Shown one piece after another: positions 55,564 through 64,000 of a stretch of DNA of 64,000 nt. The first letter of the stretch is position 1; the number at the start of each line of letters is the position of its first letter. The notes beneath the pieces were generated by a model. It was not told the origin of the DNA, did no database searches, and was given only the letters and a program-made list of their open reading frames with translations. The position numbers and the translations under genes are program-made. The DNA is from Gonocerus acuteangulatus (Eukaryota > Arthropoda > Insecta > Hemiptera > Coreidae): NCBI GenBank assembly GCA_946811695.1, contig OX328123.1:36321660-36385659 (forward strand). The letters run 5' to 3'.

Positions 55564-55974
55564 TTATTCGACTTTTTTGTAAATTCTAGTACAGACGATG
55601 TCGTCGACAGTGAGAACCATCTTGACTTCCTCGAGAGTGAACTCTCTGACTATCTTGGATTCCTTCTCTCCCTTCTGGACGTGGATGAGCTTGTTGTCCC
55701 CTTCCAATGTGATGATAGCCTTCACATTCCTGCCGTCTGGGGTCTCCTCGTCGAACTCCTCGCCGAGCTTGAAGACTAGTTCCGTCGTCTTGAAGGTCGA
55801 GGTAGACTTAAGGTTGTAAGTTCCGCCGTTCTCCGTCAGCTCCAAGACGGGGGACACCGAATTGCCCATCTTCCTGGCAACCATTCCTACTCCAATAGCC
55901 TTCATGAACTCGTCAAAGTTCTCGCTGCTCTCCAGCTTGTACTTGATTCCGAGGCAGTCTTTAAGAGCGACCAT
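55564..55974 (-). CDS. Cytoplasmic fatty acid-binding protein (intronless), copy 2
   Basis: 136 residues, same family and same length as the gene at 36279-36689. The signature region reads YKLESSENFDEFMKAIGVG; R110, R130 and Y132 of the ligand-carboxylate site are kept. By hand count 30 residues differ from copy 1, mostly conservative. Clusters of change (FKTTELVFKL against FKNTVTTFKL; GRNVKAIITL against GRKVKSVITQ) lie in mid-barrel strands and might alter ligand preference; the segment EGDNKLIHVQ is unchanged. The start is the only plausible ATG (MVALKDC). No introns, no frame damage, so purifying selection is likely. The two genes share strand and promoter blocks, which supports duplication of an already intronless gene. 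Confidence 0.94.
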   Translation of the reverse strand: MVALKDCLGIKYKLESSENFDEFMKAIGVGMVARKMGNSVSPVLELTENGGTYNLKSTSTFKTTELVFKLGEEFDEETPDGRNVKAIITLEGDNKLIHVQKGEKESKIVREFTLEEVKMVLTVDDIVCTRIYKKVE

Positions 55975-56150
55975 GATGCTACTGATAGAGCAGAACTGAG
56001 AAGATAGACTGATAGTTACCGACTCAACTGACTTCGACTTGCGACTACAACTGATTCGAGAGGCCCTCCTTTAGATACCCCTACCCCACAGTGTTGCCGG
56101 CTCCCTCAACATTTACTCCCGCGGGAAAATTTCCCAACGAATTCCCTACA
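55975..56150 (-). promoter_or_regulatory. FABP copy 2 upstream region
   Basis: Shared blocks with copy 1: GTAGGGAATT (56140-56149) and GGCAACACTG (56089-56098). A TATA-like TATCTAAA (56070-56077) lies about 25 bp before an initiator-like TCAGT (56050-56054), giving a predicted 5' UTR of about 78 nt; a second TCAGT is at about 56028. The TATA-like box is not seen in copy 1, so the two genes may differ in core promoter type. Confidence 0.5.
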
Positions 56151-57345
56151 TATTTTTTCTTATCTTTTCTTTTTTTTTCTAATAGCTCAATGCCGCTTTC
56201 ACTTTAATGAAGGACACTTCTATTTTAAAAGTAAATACGAAAATAACTAATCTCTAAATATTCGTATTTATGATATTTTAAGGAATTATAACATTATTTA
56301 TTTTTTTAATAGGGCTCCACGACATCAAGCGGATTTGATCATATAATAAAAAAAATATATATATTTATTTATTTCAGATTTCAACAACATTTGGCTATTA
56401 ACTCATTAATAGCAACTCTATCTTTAGTAACTTATTGAGTCAGTCATGTTTAGTCCAGGTAAAACAATATCATACAAAATAATAAAATTAATACCAAAAT
56501 TATAATTAGAATAATCTTGATAAACAATAATCATAAACTACGAATGATGATTAGTATGAAGATTAAAAATAATAAATCAAAAATGAATAAAGAAACAGAA
56601 ATTAACAACTTCATATGACTAATTTTCTATACATTTATAGACATAGGTCAATAAATACATTCCAATGATTCTATTTTTATAATTTTGAATACGTATTTCA
56701 GATTTTTAAATATTTTAGGACCTCATTGATGTGTGGGGTTTTTCAGTTAGTAAGTCGCGTAAGGGTGACGTGATAAAAAGATTGATTATATTTTTGTGTT
56801 CTTTAAATAATGCAATATAGTACAATTAGTACACAGTGCAGTACAGTACAGTAAAATTAGTTCAATTTAACTTTCTCTTAAGATTTGAAAGAAGTCTGAG
56901 GACTTTCAAGATTTTTAAATACTAGAGTCAGAGTTTCCCCTTCAATTATGAATTCTTTTTGCCTTACAGACGAAAGCTCAATATTTAAGTCAATTGCTCA
57001 TTAATTTCTTCATGGAGAGTGTGCTTAGTTGGAATTTTATGCAGAAAAATGCATAAATGCAGAGGAGCATTTAAGAACCCAATTAGCTGATATTCAAGGT
57101 AAAATAGCCGAGCTATTTTCTGAACTACATGATAATTGACACGAAGGAAGAATGAATCACTCATGAACGCTTGAAAGAAGGTTAGTGAAACATAGAACAA
57201 ACACGAAGCTCTCCCACTCGCCTAAGACAATTGACATTGAAACGCACCAATTGGACAATTTGCCCCTGTTAAAAATAAAATGTGAAATTCGCCAGGGCCA
57301 CACAAAATATCCTAATGCATGTAAAGGTGAATCCAAAACGGCGAA
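56151..57345. other. No gene recognised; region upstream of the second FABP gene
   Basis: AT-rich, few repeats. A CAGTACAGTACAGTA-type stutter is near 56836-56852. Frames at 56985-57418 are short, overlapping and without domains. Confidence 0.5.
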
Positions 57346-57349
57346 AGAA

Positions 57350-57625
57350 AAAAACCACGGAGGAGGAGCTGCATTTTTGAGGTCGTCCACTGGAAGCGTA
57401 CACGAACGGTCCGCGTGACAAGCTACAAGCGGATTCGAGCTACAAACGCTACAGATCCAACAAGTATGAGTCCTACGGGGTATCGTTCTTCAGGGGTGTG
57501 TTCGAGCAGACTACGCACTACAGGCTGTTTCAACTACAGATTCAATATGAGCAGAAAGCCGCTTGTTGCAGGTCGTTCAATACAAGTTGGATTCGCCGGA
57601 ATATCTATTTCTTTGATCTGATTCA
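57350..57625 (+). other. Unrecognised open region with compositional shift
   Basis: Markedly less AT-rich than its surroundings and open in more than one frame. One frame without ATG reads DKLQADSSYKRYRSNKYESY and continues to RGVFEQTTHYRLFQL; another (57415-57621) starts MTSYKRIRATNATDP. No family recognised. Could be an exon, a gene fragment or a repeat-derived stretch. Confidence 0.25.
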
Positions 57626-58278
57626 CTAGTATTAAGGAAATCGTTGTCATTTCCAGTCATTTCAGAATACGTTCCAGCTCAGAATACGTTGCATGAATAC
57701 TATGTTTTATGTCTGGCAGCAACTACCTAATTTGGGGTATAAAACTGAATAGCAACACAAATGAAAGATTTAAAAAAAAAAAAAAAACTGTTTCGCATAA
57801 AAAAATAAATAAAAAACTAGACGTGATGGAATTTTTTTAGTATTTTTTTTTTCAATTTCAGCATGCGAAAATCTATGGGAAAGAGTCAAAAAAACCTCTT
57901 GCAGTTTTTGGTCGCAACCGTCGCTATGAGAGTGCATGGAAATATCCTACGTTTAGTGAGGAAGGTCCTGCATTGAAGATTTTTGTTTATTTCATGATTC
58001 ACTAAGATGACAGGTGACGTAAACATTCTTAGCAAATGCAGAAGAATTGGCTGACATTCTGCCTTGAGTGATTTAGCGAGGAATGGTTGCCAAGATTGCC
58101 TACAGGGAGACTTCCATGATACTGTGGTTCCTTCAAGAAACTGTCAACAACACCTGTTATTGTAAAACAATGTGAAAAGTACTGAGGGATTGTAGCGTAG
58201 TGTAGAAGCAAAGCATCGCATGACCTTTAAAATGTGACTACGTTCCTGTAAACGTTTGCAAAATAATAATAATAATAA
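57626..58278. other. No gene seen
   Basis: AT-rich with an A run (57773-57786) and an (AAT)n tract just before 58280. Confidence 0.5.
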
Positions 58279-59213
58279 TAAAAGTCCGACTCGCAGGAAC
58301 TGCGTCATCTTAGCGCGGTTCCAGTTCATTTTTTTTTTTTTTTTTTTCTTCGGCGCATCTACATCTAGGTCATTAGCGCCGACATCCAGGGTGTAGCGAG
58401 GAATTTTACCAGCGAGCCGTGGGCTGATAAAACTCCTGCCGGAGGTTGGGAATCGGCCCCCACCATCTCCCATTTGAGTTCATAAGCTTGTAAGTACTCG
58501 TTTTATAGGCTTCTTTGGCTAGGAAAACGAATGAAACCATTTTCAAGGCGATAGCTTTAACCGTTTTTGAGAATATTGGAAAAATAGTTGTTGAATACCG
58601 TTTTTGGTTTGGGTACTTGGAATCATGGCATTCAGTTGCAACATTTTCTGCATGTTCAACTTTCATCAAAACTAATATTTTGAAATTTTGGTTACGTTTG
58701 GAGTTAAGGAAGGGTTAGAATAAAATATTTTATTAACAGACATGAAAAGTTTTGGTAACTTTGTATACTTTCCTTAATATCTCGAAAACGGTTGAGAATC
58801 TTGGTAAACGGAAGATTACCATTAGAAAGCTTACTAAATGCTCTACAAAAAAGGTTCTGAAGAAAGTTTTGATTAGGCGATGTCAATCGGAGAAATAAGT
58901 GCTTAAAACTTTAAAGTAATTAATTTCGCTTATTCGAACTGTTCTTTTTGTCTGTTTTTATTCCTTGTTATTTTTTATTTGCTTATAGTTGGATAATGTA
59001 TTTGAAAATAAAACAGGTCAAATAAAATAAGAAAAACAATTTAATGTTAGAAATATAGATTTCCAAGATATAGCCTTTCAACTGCCTAGCGGGGGCCTTT
59101 CTGGGGTTGGCCGACCCATCCAGGTAAGGTTTCTATTTTAATCATTCCAAATGAGACTAGGGATAAGAACGGAACCGCGCTAAGATGATGAAGTTCCTGC
59201 GAGTCGGACTTTT
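58279..59213. mobile_element. Helitron-like copy with the 5' terminus at both ends
   Basis: AAAGTCCGACTCGCAGGAAC and TTAGCGCGGTTCC occur at 58279-58322 in plus orientation, and the same 45-bp terminus recurs inverted at about 59160-59213. The body 58487-59213 is a minus-oriented subfamily A copy. A SINE occupies the junction (58330-58486). The inverted pair probably arose by recombination between oppositely oriented copies, with the rest of the plus copy lost. Confidence 0.65.
58330..58486 (-). mobile_element. Glu-type SINE, 5'-truncated, A tail
   Basis: Minus strand: GGTGGGGGCCGATTCCCAAC (decayed B box), GCAGGAGTTTTATCAGCCCA, GGCGCTAATGACCTAGATGT, GATGCGCCG and an A tail (T run 58330-58346). 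AGTTCAT flanks both sides (58323-58329 and 58487-58493), a possible 7-bp TSD, although the left copy is also near the element's own GTTCAT. Confidence 0.8.
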
Positions 59214-59299
59214 TGATAATGTCGGCCACCAGATTATTTGGCGAACAATGGACTCAAACGGGATATGGGCCGATTTATAGAATATAATATGTAGTCCAT

Positions 59300-59780
59300 T
59301 ATGTCACAATAAAATCAAAGTTGCTGTTGGAGCAAACAACCACCTTCTTAGTCGTGTGACTAGGAGTTCCAGAGGGAGGATCTTTTTCACCAACTCTCTT
59401 TACAATGGCTATTGATCATCTGTATCAAGAACGATCCTACATTTTCCAATGGATTCAGACAGATTCCAATTGCATGATCAAACTGCCAGTGTAATGATTA
59501 TTGATTTTGCCGACGACCAAGCCATTACAGCTTGTAACAAAGAATCAGCCAAAAGAATAATAAATTTAGTAACTCAAAAATTTAAAGAAATAGGTCTTGT
59601 TATTAATGCTAGCAAAAGTTCGACTATAATAATCGAAAAAGCAGAACTTCAAAAGGATTTTCTAGGCCCAGAAAATGGTGATCAGATCACATCGTAAGTA
59701 ATTTGCAATGATGACGCCATGACTAGGTTTAATGTAAAGCTGAATAAATTAACGATATCAAGCTTGTTACGGCTGATGAA
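59300..59780 (+). pseudogene. LINE reverse transcriptase fragment
   Basis: Motif B-like GVPEGGSFSPTLFTMAIDHL from about 59363, then after a frameshift IIDFADDQAITACNKESAK (motif C, FADD at 59516-59527) and KEIGLVINASKSSTII (the KTE-like motif after motif C). It ends soon after, with no thumb region. Probably from an R2- or CR1-related LINE; the FADD motif does not decide the clade. Confidence 0.65.
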
Positions 59781-59832
59781 AAGCTAAATATACTAAACCA
59801 ATAATAAATATACTAAACTTTACCAAGCACTT

Positions 59833-60650
59833 TTAGTTGGCTACTGCCTGCCCATGAAGCTTTCTAGACGTTTTGTGCATCTCCAAACGCAGTTGTTCGA
59901 TCATATTTGGACCACAGATGCATGCGTCAGCTCCTGAATCGATTTTGAATCTGATGTCTTTCCCATTGACTTTTATATTTGTATAAAATAAATCATCTAC
60001 CTGAGATGTTGCTGTAAAATGTACAACCCCAAGACTGCCGCAGCTGGAACTGGAACTCCTTCTGTCCACCTCGTCGACCTTCTTGGCAAAACGACAGGCT
60101 GACTTCCAATGGCCCCTCATCTTGCATGAAAAACAAATGGAGTCCTTAGCTGGTCATTTCTGACGATGCTCTTCACTGTAAGCTGCTCCGCATCTGTAAC
60201 AAAATCTATTAAAATCTTTTATTTGGCTCTTTACTCGTTCTGGTCCCTTAGAACGACGGCCATCTTTATTAGGATATTTCCTAGAAACAGCATCACACTC
60301 TACGATACCAGGATTGTTATTTGATTGGCCACGGATCATGTCTTGTTGCGCCTCTATGACAGAAGCTAAACGGATGCGTTCAACAGCCTCATCTATCTTC
60401 AACTCTTGACGTAACTGTAGTTCAGTAGAAAGATGTCTATCGGCTAGGCCCGTTACTAATTTCAGCAATAAAAACTCTTTTCCGAAATAACAATGTTCAC
60501 AAGTCCAGTCACATTTGGCTGCTAATTTGTACAAGTCCTGTATATAATTGTCTATCTGTTCAGTCGGTGCCTGTGTTCTCAAAAGAAATTTTGAACGTTC
60601 GTAAAATAAGTTTTTTCTTAACCTGAAATGATTCACCTGGTCGGGTTAAG
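59833..60650 (-). pseudogene. Ty3/gypsy-type Gag nucleocapsid and protease fragment
   Basis: Minus strand: a Gag segment (FLLRTQAPTEQIDNYIQDLY, LLLKLVTGLADRHLSTELQL), then CYRCGAAYSEEH (degenerate knuckle) and CFSCKMRGHWKSAC (canonical CX2CX4HX4C). Then a retropepsin start with FKIDSGADACIC (DSG active site). One in-frame stop (60154-60156) separates the knuckles; the frame ends soon after the protease core, without RT, RNase H, integrase or visible LTRs. A solitary gag-pro relic of a retrotransposon, not an active element. Confidence 0.82.
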
Positions 60651-60699
60651 ACCACTTCCTTTCTCCTTGTACCATTTGTGAATTCGTCCATGGCTTAAC

Positions 60700-61241
60700 A
60701 CTTCCTTTTATCTCTCGGAGCTTTTTATATCTTATTTGATGCCAGAAAGTTTGCCATCTCAGCGATATAGGGTCTTTTCCATGAGCTATTTTTCGGAACT
60801 TTATGGAATGGCATGCCTTCTCTAATTGCTTTCCTTGCCAAGGTGTCAACTTTCACGTTTTGATATATTCCACAATGCCCGGGAATCCATATAAAAGTCA
60901 CCCTGTGTTTCTGTAGGTGTAATTCATGTATTCTTTTAAGTTTTTTTTTTTTTTTTTTTATTTTTTTTTTCCGGCGCATCAACAAATCGTGGCTAATAGC
61001 GCCCATATATTCTTTTAAGTATATTTACTATTAGAGGATGAGTTGTATATGGATCAACTATAGCAAGGAGAGCAGAAAGAGAATCAGTAAATATCTTTAA
61101 ATCGGGTTTCGTTGGAGAATTGATGTTCAGAGCTTCATCAATTGCAAGTAGCTCAGCTGAATAGTTACTGCAGATCGCTGGAGAGCGAACATAAACAATT
61201 TTTAAAAGTTTTAATTGGTTATTGATTTTTTTTAATTGCAT
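60700..61241 (-). pseudogene. I-type LINE RNase H fragment, split by a SINE tail
   Basis: Minus strand: NYSAELLAIDEALNINSPTK, FTDSLSALLAIVDPYTTHPL, then after the interruption HRVTFIWIPGHCGIYQNVKV and DTLARKAIREGMPF. These are the E, D and H/D motifs of LINE RNase H, closely resembling the 25746-28243 element but from another copy. No RT or zinc-knuckle segment remains. Its 3' side abuts the gypsy relic. Confidence 0.75.
60941..61007 (-). mobile_element. 67-bp SINE tail insertion with exact 12-bp TSD
   Basis: Minus strand: TATGGGCGCTATTAGCCACG, TTGTTGATGCGCCGG and an A tail of about 30. TATTCTTTTAAG flanks both sides (60929-60940, 61008-61019). Removing it restores the RNase H frame (NILKRIHELHLQKHR). 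An extremely 5'-truncated retroinsertion. Confidence 0.92.
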
Positions 61242-61530
61242 TTAGTAGTAAAATTAGTATTTTAATAAAATAATGTATGAAAATGAGAAAGTTATTGGTA
61301 ATAGTGTTTCCCATGGCGAACGTTCAAAAGATTGGGGGAGTCATTTCCGCTTAGAATACTACCAGTTTCCTGTTGTGGCCCCTTAAATCTTCCTTCCCTT
61401 TGAGATGTCATTTTATATTTTTCACGAAAGATCAAAACCTACCAATAACTGCTTCTATTCCTTTGCTAATGACACTTAGGATATGATCAGAACCGCGCTA
61501 AGATGACGCAGTTCCTGCGAGTCGGACTTT
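61242..61530 (-). mobile_element. Helitron-like element, 5' half
   Basis: Internal block (GAAAGATCAAAACCTACCAA complement orientation) followed by GACACTTAGGATATGATCAG, AACCGCGCTAAGATGACGCA and TGCGAGTCGGACTTTT. Confidence 0.62.
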
Positions 61531-62464
61531 TTTCATTAGTAACTTGATGCTTTTAAATTTTAAATATTTTAGTGTAAAATTATGGGTTTTAAGGTCCTCT
61601 GGACACCTAGAAGACCAGGGTAAATGTAAAAGACATTTTTCGTTGTTTTAGGGTTTGTTTTTTTTACATGAAATGCACTCAACGAGACCAAACTGGGGTC
61701 TGTTTTCGAATAGCACATCTAGTTACTTATCCAGTTACTTGTGAAGTATCTGTAGTGATTACAACAGTGATTCAGCGCATGCGCATAACTCATTCGCATT
61801 TATTTTGGATGTTGCTGGTAGTAAAGTAACCTTCAACACTCGAAAATCCAACTCGCAGAAATAATTACAATTCTATTAATTTTAGCGAGTAGGATTGACT
61901 AGAGTTTTGATATCTTCTTGAGCGAGCGTAGCGAGCGGAAACGCATAGCATGTATGCCCATAAAGCGAAATAAAAATAAAATATAAATATGTTATAGAAC
62001 CACCGGACAAAAAAATCGGTGAGGAGGCCCCTAAACTTCACCATTGCCATTGATTTTTATACCATTAACCTTGTTATTAATAAATATTGCTTGCTGAAAT
62101 ATATTCTGCTTATTTTCATTTATGCTTTACAAGCGTAGAAGTATTACTTACAAATACAAATGTCTAATGGGTAGGTAGAAACCATATTGTATAAATGTAG
62201 TAGTAAAAAAAAGTTACTTTTAGTAGTGATTGCAGAGATTTTAAATACTTTTCATTATTATATTACCGTTTCATAACTATATTTATATAATATGGTTTTT
62301 AACCTTAGATAATCTGTAAAGAATTATTAGGTAAACTGCAAAGAACCTTAAAATATTCCGTAATTACCAAAGTCACTGTTTAAAACCACGACAGATACTT
62401 CAAAGTAACTGGAAGTGGTCTTCGCAAACAGACCTCAAAATTGCAGCCCTATAAGCCCCCCCCC
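61531..62464. other. No gene; fragment of the foldback MITE
   Basis: 61885-61955 matches the centre of the MITE (GGATTGACTAGAGTTTTGAT, GAGCGAGCGTAGCGAGCGG). The rest is AT-rich without recognised features. Confidence 0.5.
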
Positions 62465-62698
62465 CCTTATATGTTATAGAGTTTCCAAGAGTGAACGTAG
62501 AGAAGATGGGAAAACTCGCCATGATACTGTCAGTTTCCTGTTGAGGCGTCTTAAATCTATTTTCTCTTGGAGAATTTATTTTATATTTTTCACGAAAGAT
62601 CAAACCCCACCAATAACTCCTATTCCTTTACTAATAGCACTAGAGATATGAACGGAACCTCGCTAAGATGAAGCAGTTCCTGCGAGTCGGACTTTTTA
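62465..62698 (-). mobile_element. Helitron-like element, 5' end fragment
   Basis: Same arrangement as 61242-61530: internal block, AGCACTAGAGATATGAACGG, AACCTCGCTAAGATGAAGCA, TGCGAGTCGGACTTTT. Left edge at a C run (62457-62466). Confidence 0.6.
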
Positions 62699-63639
62699 GC
62701 ATTGGAAGATGGATAACACTCCCTCCACTACCTACTTACATACTCAATGCTTAACATGGAAACAAATGCTGGATTATTGAGTTTATTATATTTGTAAAGT
62801 CTGGAAGGGAGATAGTAAAGTGTTAGACATTTCGCCCACTTTACAGTCCAGTTTTACGCAATTAGCTCTCGTCATAGGCATATAAAATGTATAATACAGG
62901 TTTCAGTGTATAATCTGAAGTAATTAATGTATATATTTAACTTGCATATTGTAGACACTAAATGTATATTTAGTATTCATAAATAATTTTACCTACATAT
63001 CTATATGTAAATTGAAAAAGTGTTCCTCTATGGTGGGAGGTTACAAAAGCGTAAAGATTATGAAACTACCTTGCCAGATTCTATTTAGCTTCTTATCTGG
63101 TTTTCTTTTTGCTCCTTTATTCATGTGTTCGCTGTAATCGAAAAATGTCTAGTGTAATTATACTTGAAGGTATGTAACTATTTCGTTATGTTTTTTTAAC
63201 CACACCATTAATAAGTTGGTTATTTTGTGTGTTATACATTCACCACATCCTCTGTTAACACTGTTAGAATTATTTTCTTTTTTTTTTTTTGGTACAAAAC
63301 ATTCATCTGGTAACGCGGCATTTACCTTCTCCTGAATGGGTGAAATTTCTTCCTGCTTTAAAAGTCAAATATTGAAGGAAAGTTTCCTGCTAAGCCAACA
63401 ATAGAAACTGTGTGGTTTGTTTATACCAAAAAAATGTAACGGGTGTATATTTTTCATGTTGAGTTGGCACTTCTTTCCCTCCGATAATATACAGAGAATG
63501 AAAACAAGCCGGCTGGAAACTGCCATAGGCAGGCGGATTTGAAAGGCGAACTTAACATTCTACTACTGGTCTGCTGGATGATGATATGAATAAAATACTC
63601 TTTTTGTTGAAAGTGAAGTTCACAATAATTCCTGGTCAA
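62699..63639. other. No gene seen
   Basis: AT-rich. One 61-codon minus frame (63454-63639) without recognisable features. Confidence 0.5.
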
Positions 63640-63775
63640 TCTACTATATATTTGTCAAATGCCACTTACTCACTGACCTATCATCGCTAAGCCCAAACCA
63701 CTTGACAGAAAAAATTATAATTTTGCATGGAAATTCCCTTTGGGATGTAAACACTCGCTAAGAAAGGTTTTTTTG
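63640..63775 (-). repeat. Inverted partial copy of the 2762-3290 repeat
   Basis: CAATCTACTATATATTTGTC, CACTGACCTATCATCGCTAA and CTTGACAGAAAAAATTATAA are complementary to the right end of 2762-3290. Confidence 0.75.
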
Positions 63776-63968
63776 ATATTCAAATTTTTAAGTATTGTTA
63801 GAGGGGTTTGAATTTTTAGTTTTAAAGTGAGCATGCTCGCCTAGGCAGCAGGTGTTGCTAGGACGATAACAGAACAGCTGATACGGTACTGTATCTATTT
63901 CATAGTATTATTTTGAATTGTGGTTAATTTCAACTATGATGGCAGTCCTTGAATTACTAAAAATAAAC

Positions 63969-64000
63969 TGTCCCTCATAGAGTCCACGCTATGAGGGACA
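63969..64000. repeat. Perfect 12-bp hairpin at the window edge
   Basis: TGTCCCTCATAG (63969-63980) pairs with CTATGAGGGACA (63989-64000) around AGTCCACG. It may extend beyond the window. Confidence 0.85.

Noticed and set aside
59833..60650. Complete gypsy retrovirus-like element
   Set aside because: Only gag-nucleocapsid and protease pieces remain; no RT, integrase, envelope or LTRs are found nearby.

Overview
The window is eukaryotic nuclear DNA from an invertebrate, most likely an arthropod. Three things point that way: it is AT-rich and full of (AT)n microsatellites and homopolymer runs; it carries jockey-, I-, RTE- and R2-like LINE debris, Ty3/gypsy debris, hAT-type and Tc1/mariner-type non-autonomous DNA transposons and tRNA-derived SINEs; and its only two convincing protein genes encode insect-like cytoplasmic fatty acid-binding proteins (FABPs). 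There is no bacterial-style operon, ribosome binding site, CRISPR array or genuine tRNA/rRNA gene. Most open frames are low-complexity or repeat-derived.

Host genes. Two intact, intronless FABP genes lie on the minus strand at 36279-36689 and 55564-55974. Both encode 136 residues, align without gaps (about 78% identical by my count) and share blocks in their upstream DNA and 3' flank. They look like duplicates of one intron-free locus.

Mobile-element landscape. The dominant repeat is a Helitron-like superfamily. One end begins near AAAGTCCGACTCGCAGGA; the other ends with a hairpin followed by GCTAA, usually with an (AT)n block inside. Two subfamilies exist: A, with inverted repeat TTAGCGCGGTTCC, and B, with CACTTTCCTC. 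In each subfamily the 5' and 3' inverted repeats match each other, and one A copy (20941-22695) sits inside an RTE-like LINE with a reconstructible empty site and no target duplication. This is the architecture of Helitron2/Helentron-type elements, but no Rep/helicase gene is present here.

Layout: 1-5000, Helitron-like B copy, two tRNA-Ser-like SINEs and a mariner-type MITE; 5-8 kb, a hAT-type element and a 612-bp MITE, both with exact 8-bp target-site duplications; 9-18 kb, SINE, LINE and hAT debris and a 42-bp minisatellite; 20-23 kb, RTE with nested Helitron-like element; 23.5-24.6 kb, jockey-like LINE with TSD; 25.7-28.8 kb, I-type LINE inserted into a 92-bp satellite; 29-35 kb, Helitron-like copies, large inverted repeats and a MITE carrying a SINE; 36-37.4 kb, first FABP and an R2-like endonuclease relic; 37.5-41.7 kb, nested DNA transposons; 46.9-47.7 kb, an 88-bp minisatellite; 48-53 kb, MITEs, SINE and a hAT copy; 55.5-56.1 kb, second FABP; 58-62.7 kb, Helitron-like, LINE and gypsy debris.

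The window is best read as a transposon graveyard around a small duplicated FABP locus. Nesting order, TSDs and inverted repeats give a relative history of insertions. Boundaries marked as exact come from matched TSDs or terminal repeats; all others are approximate.
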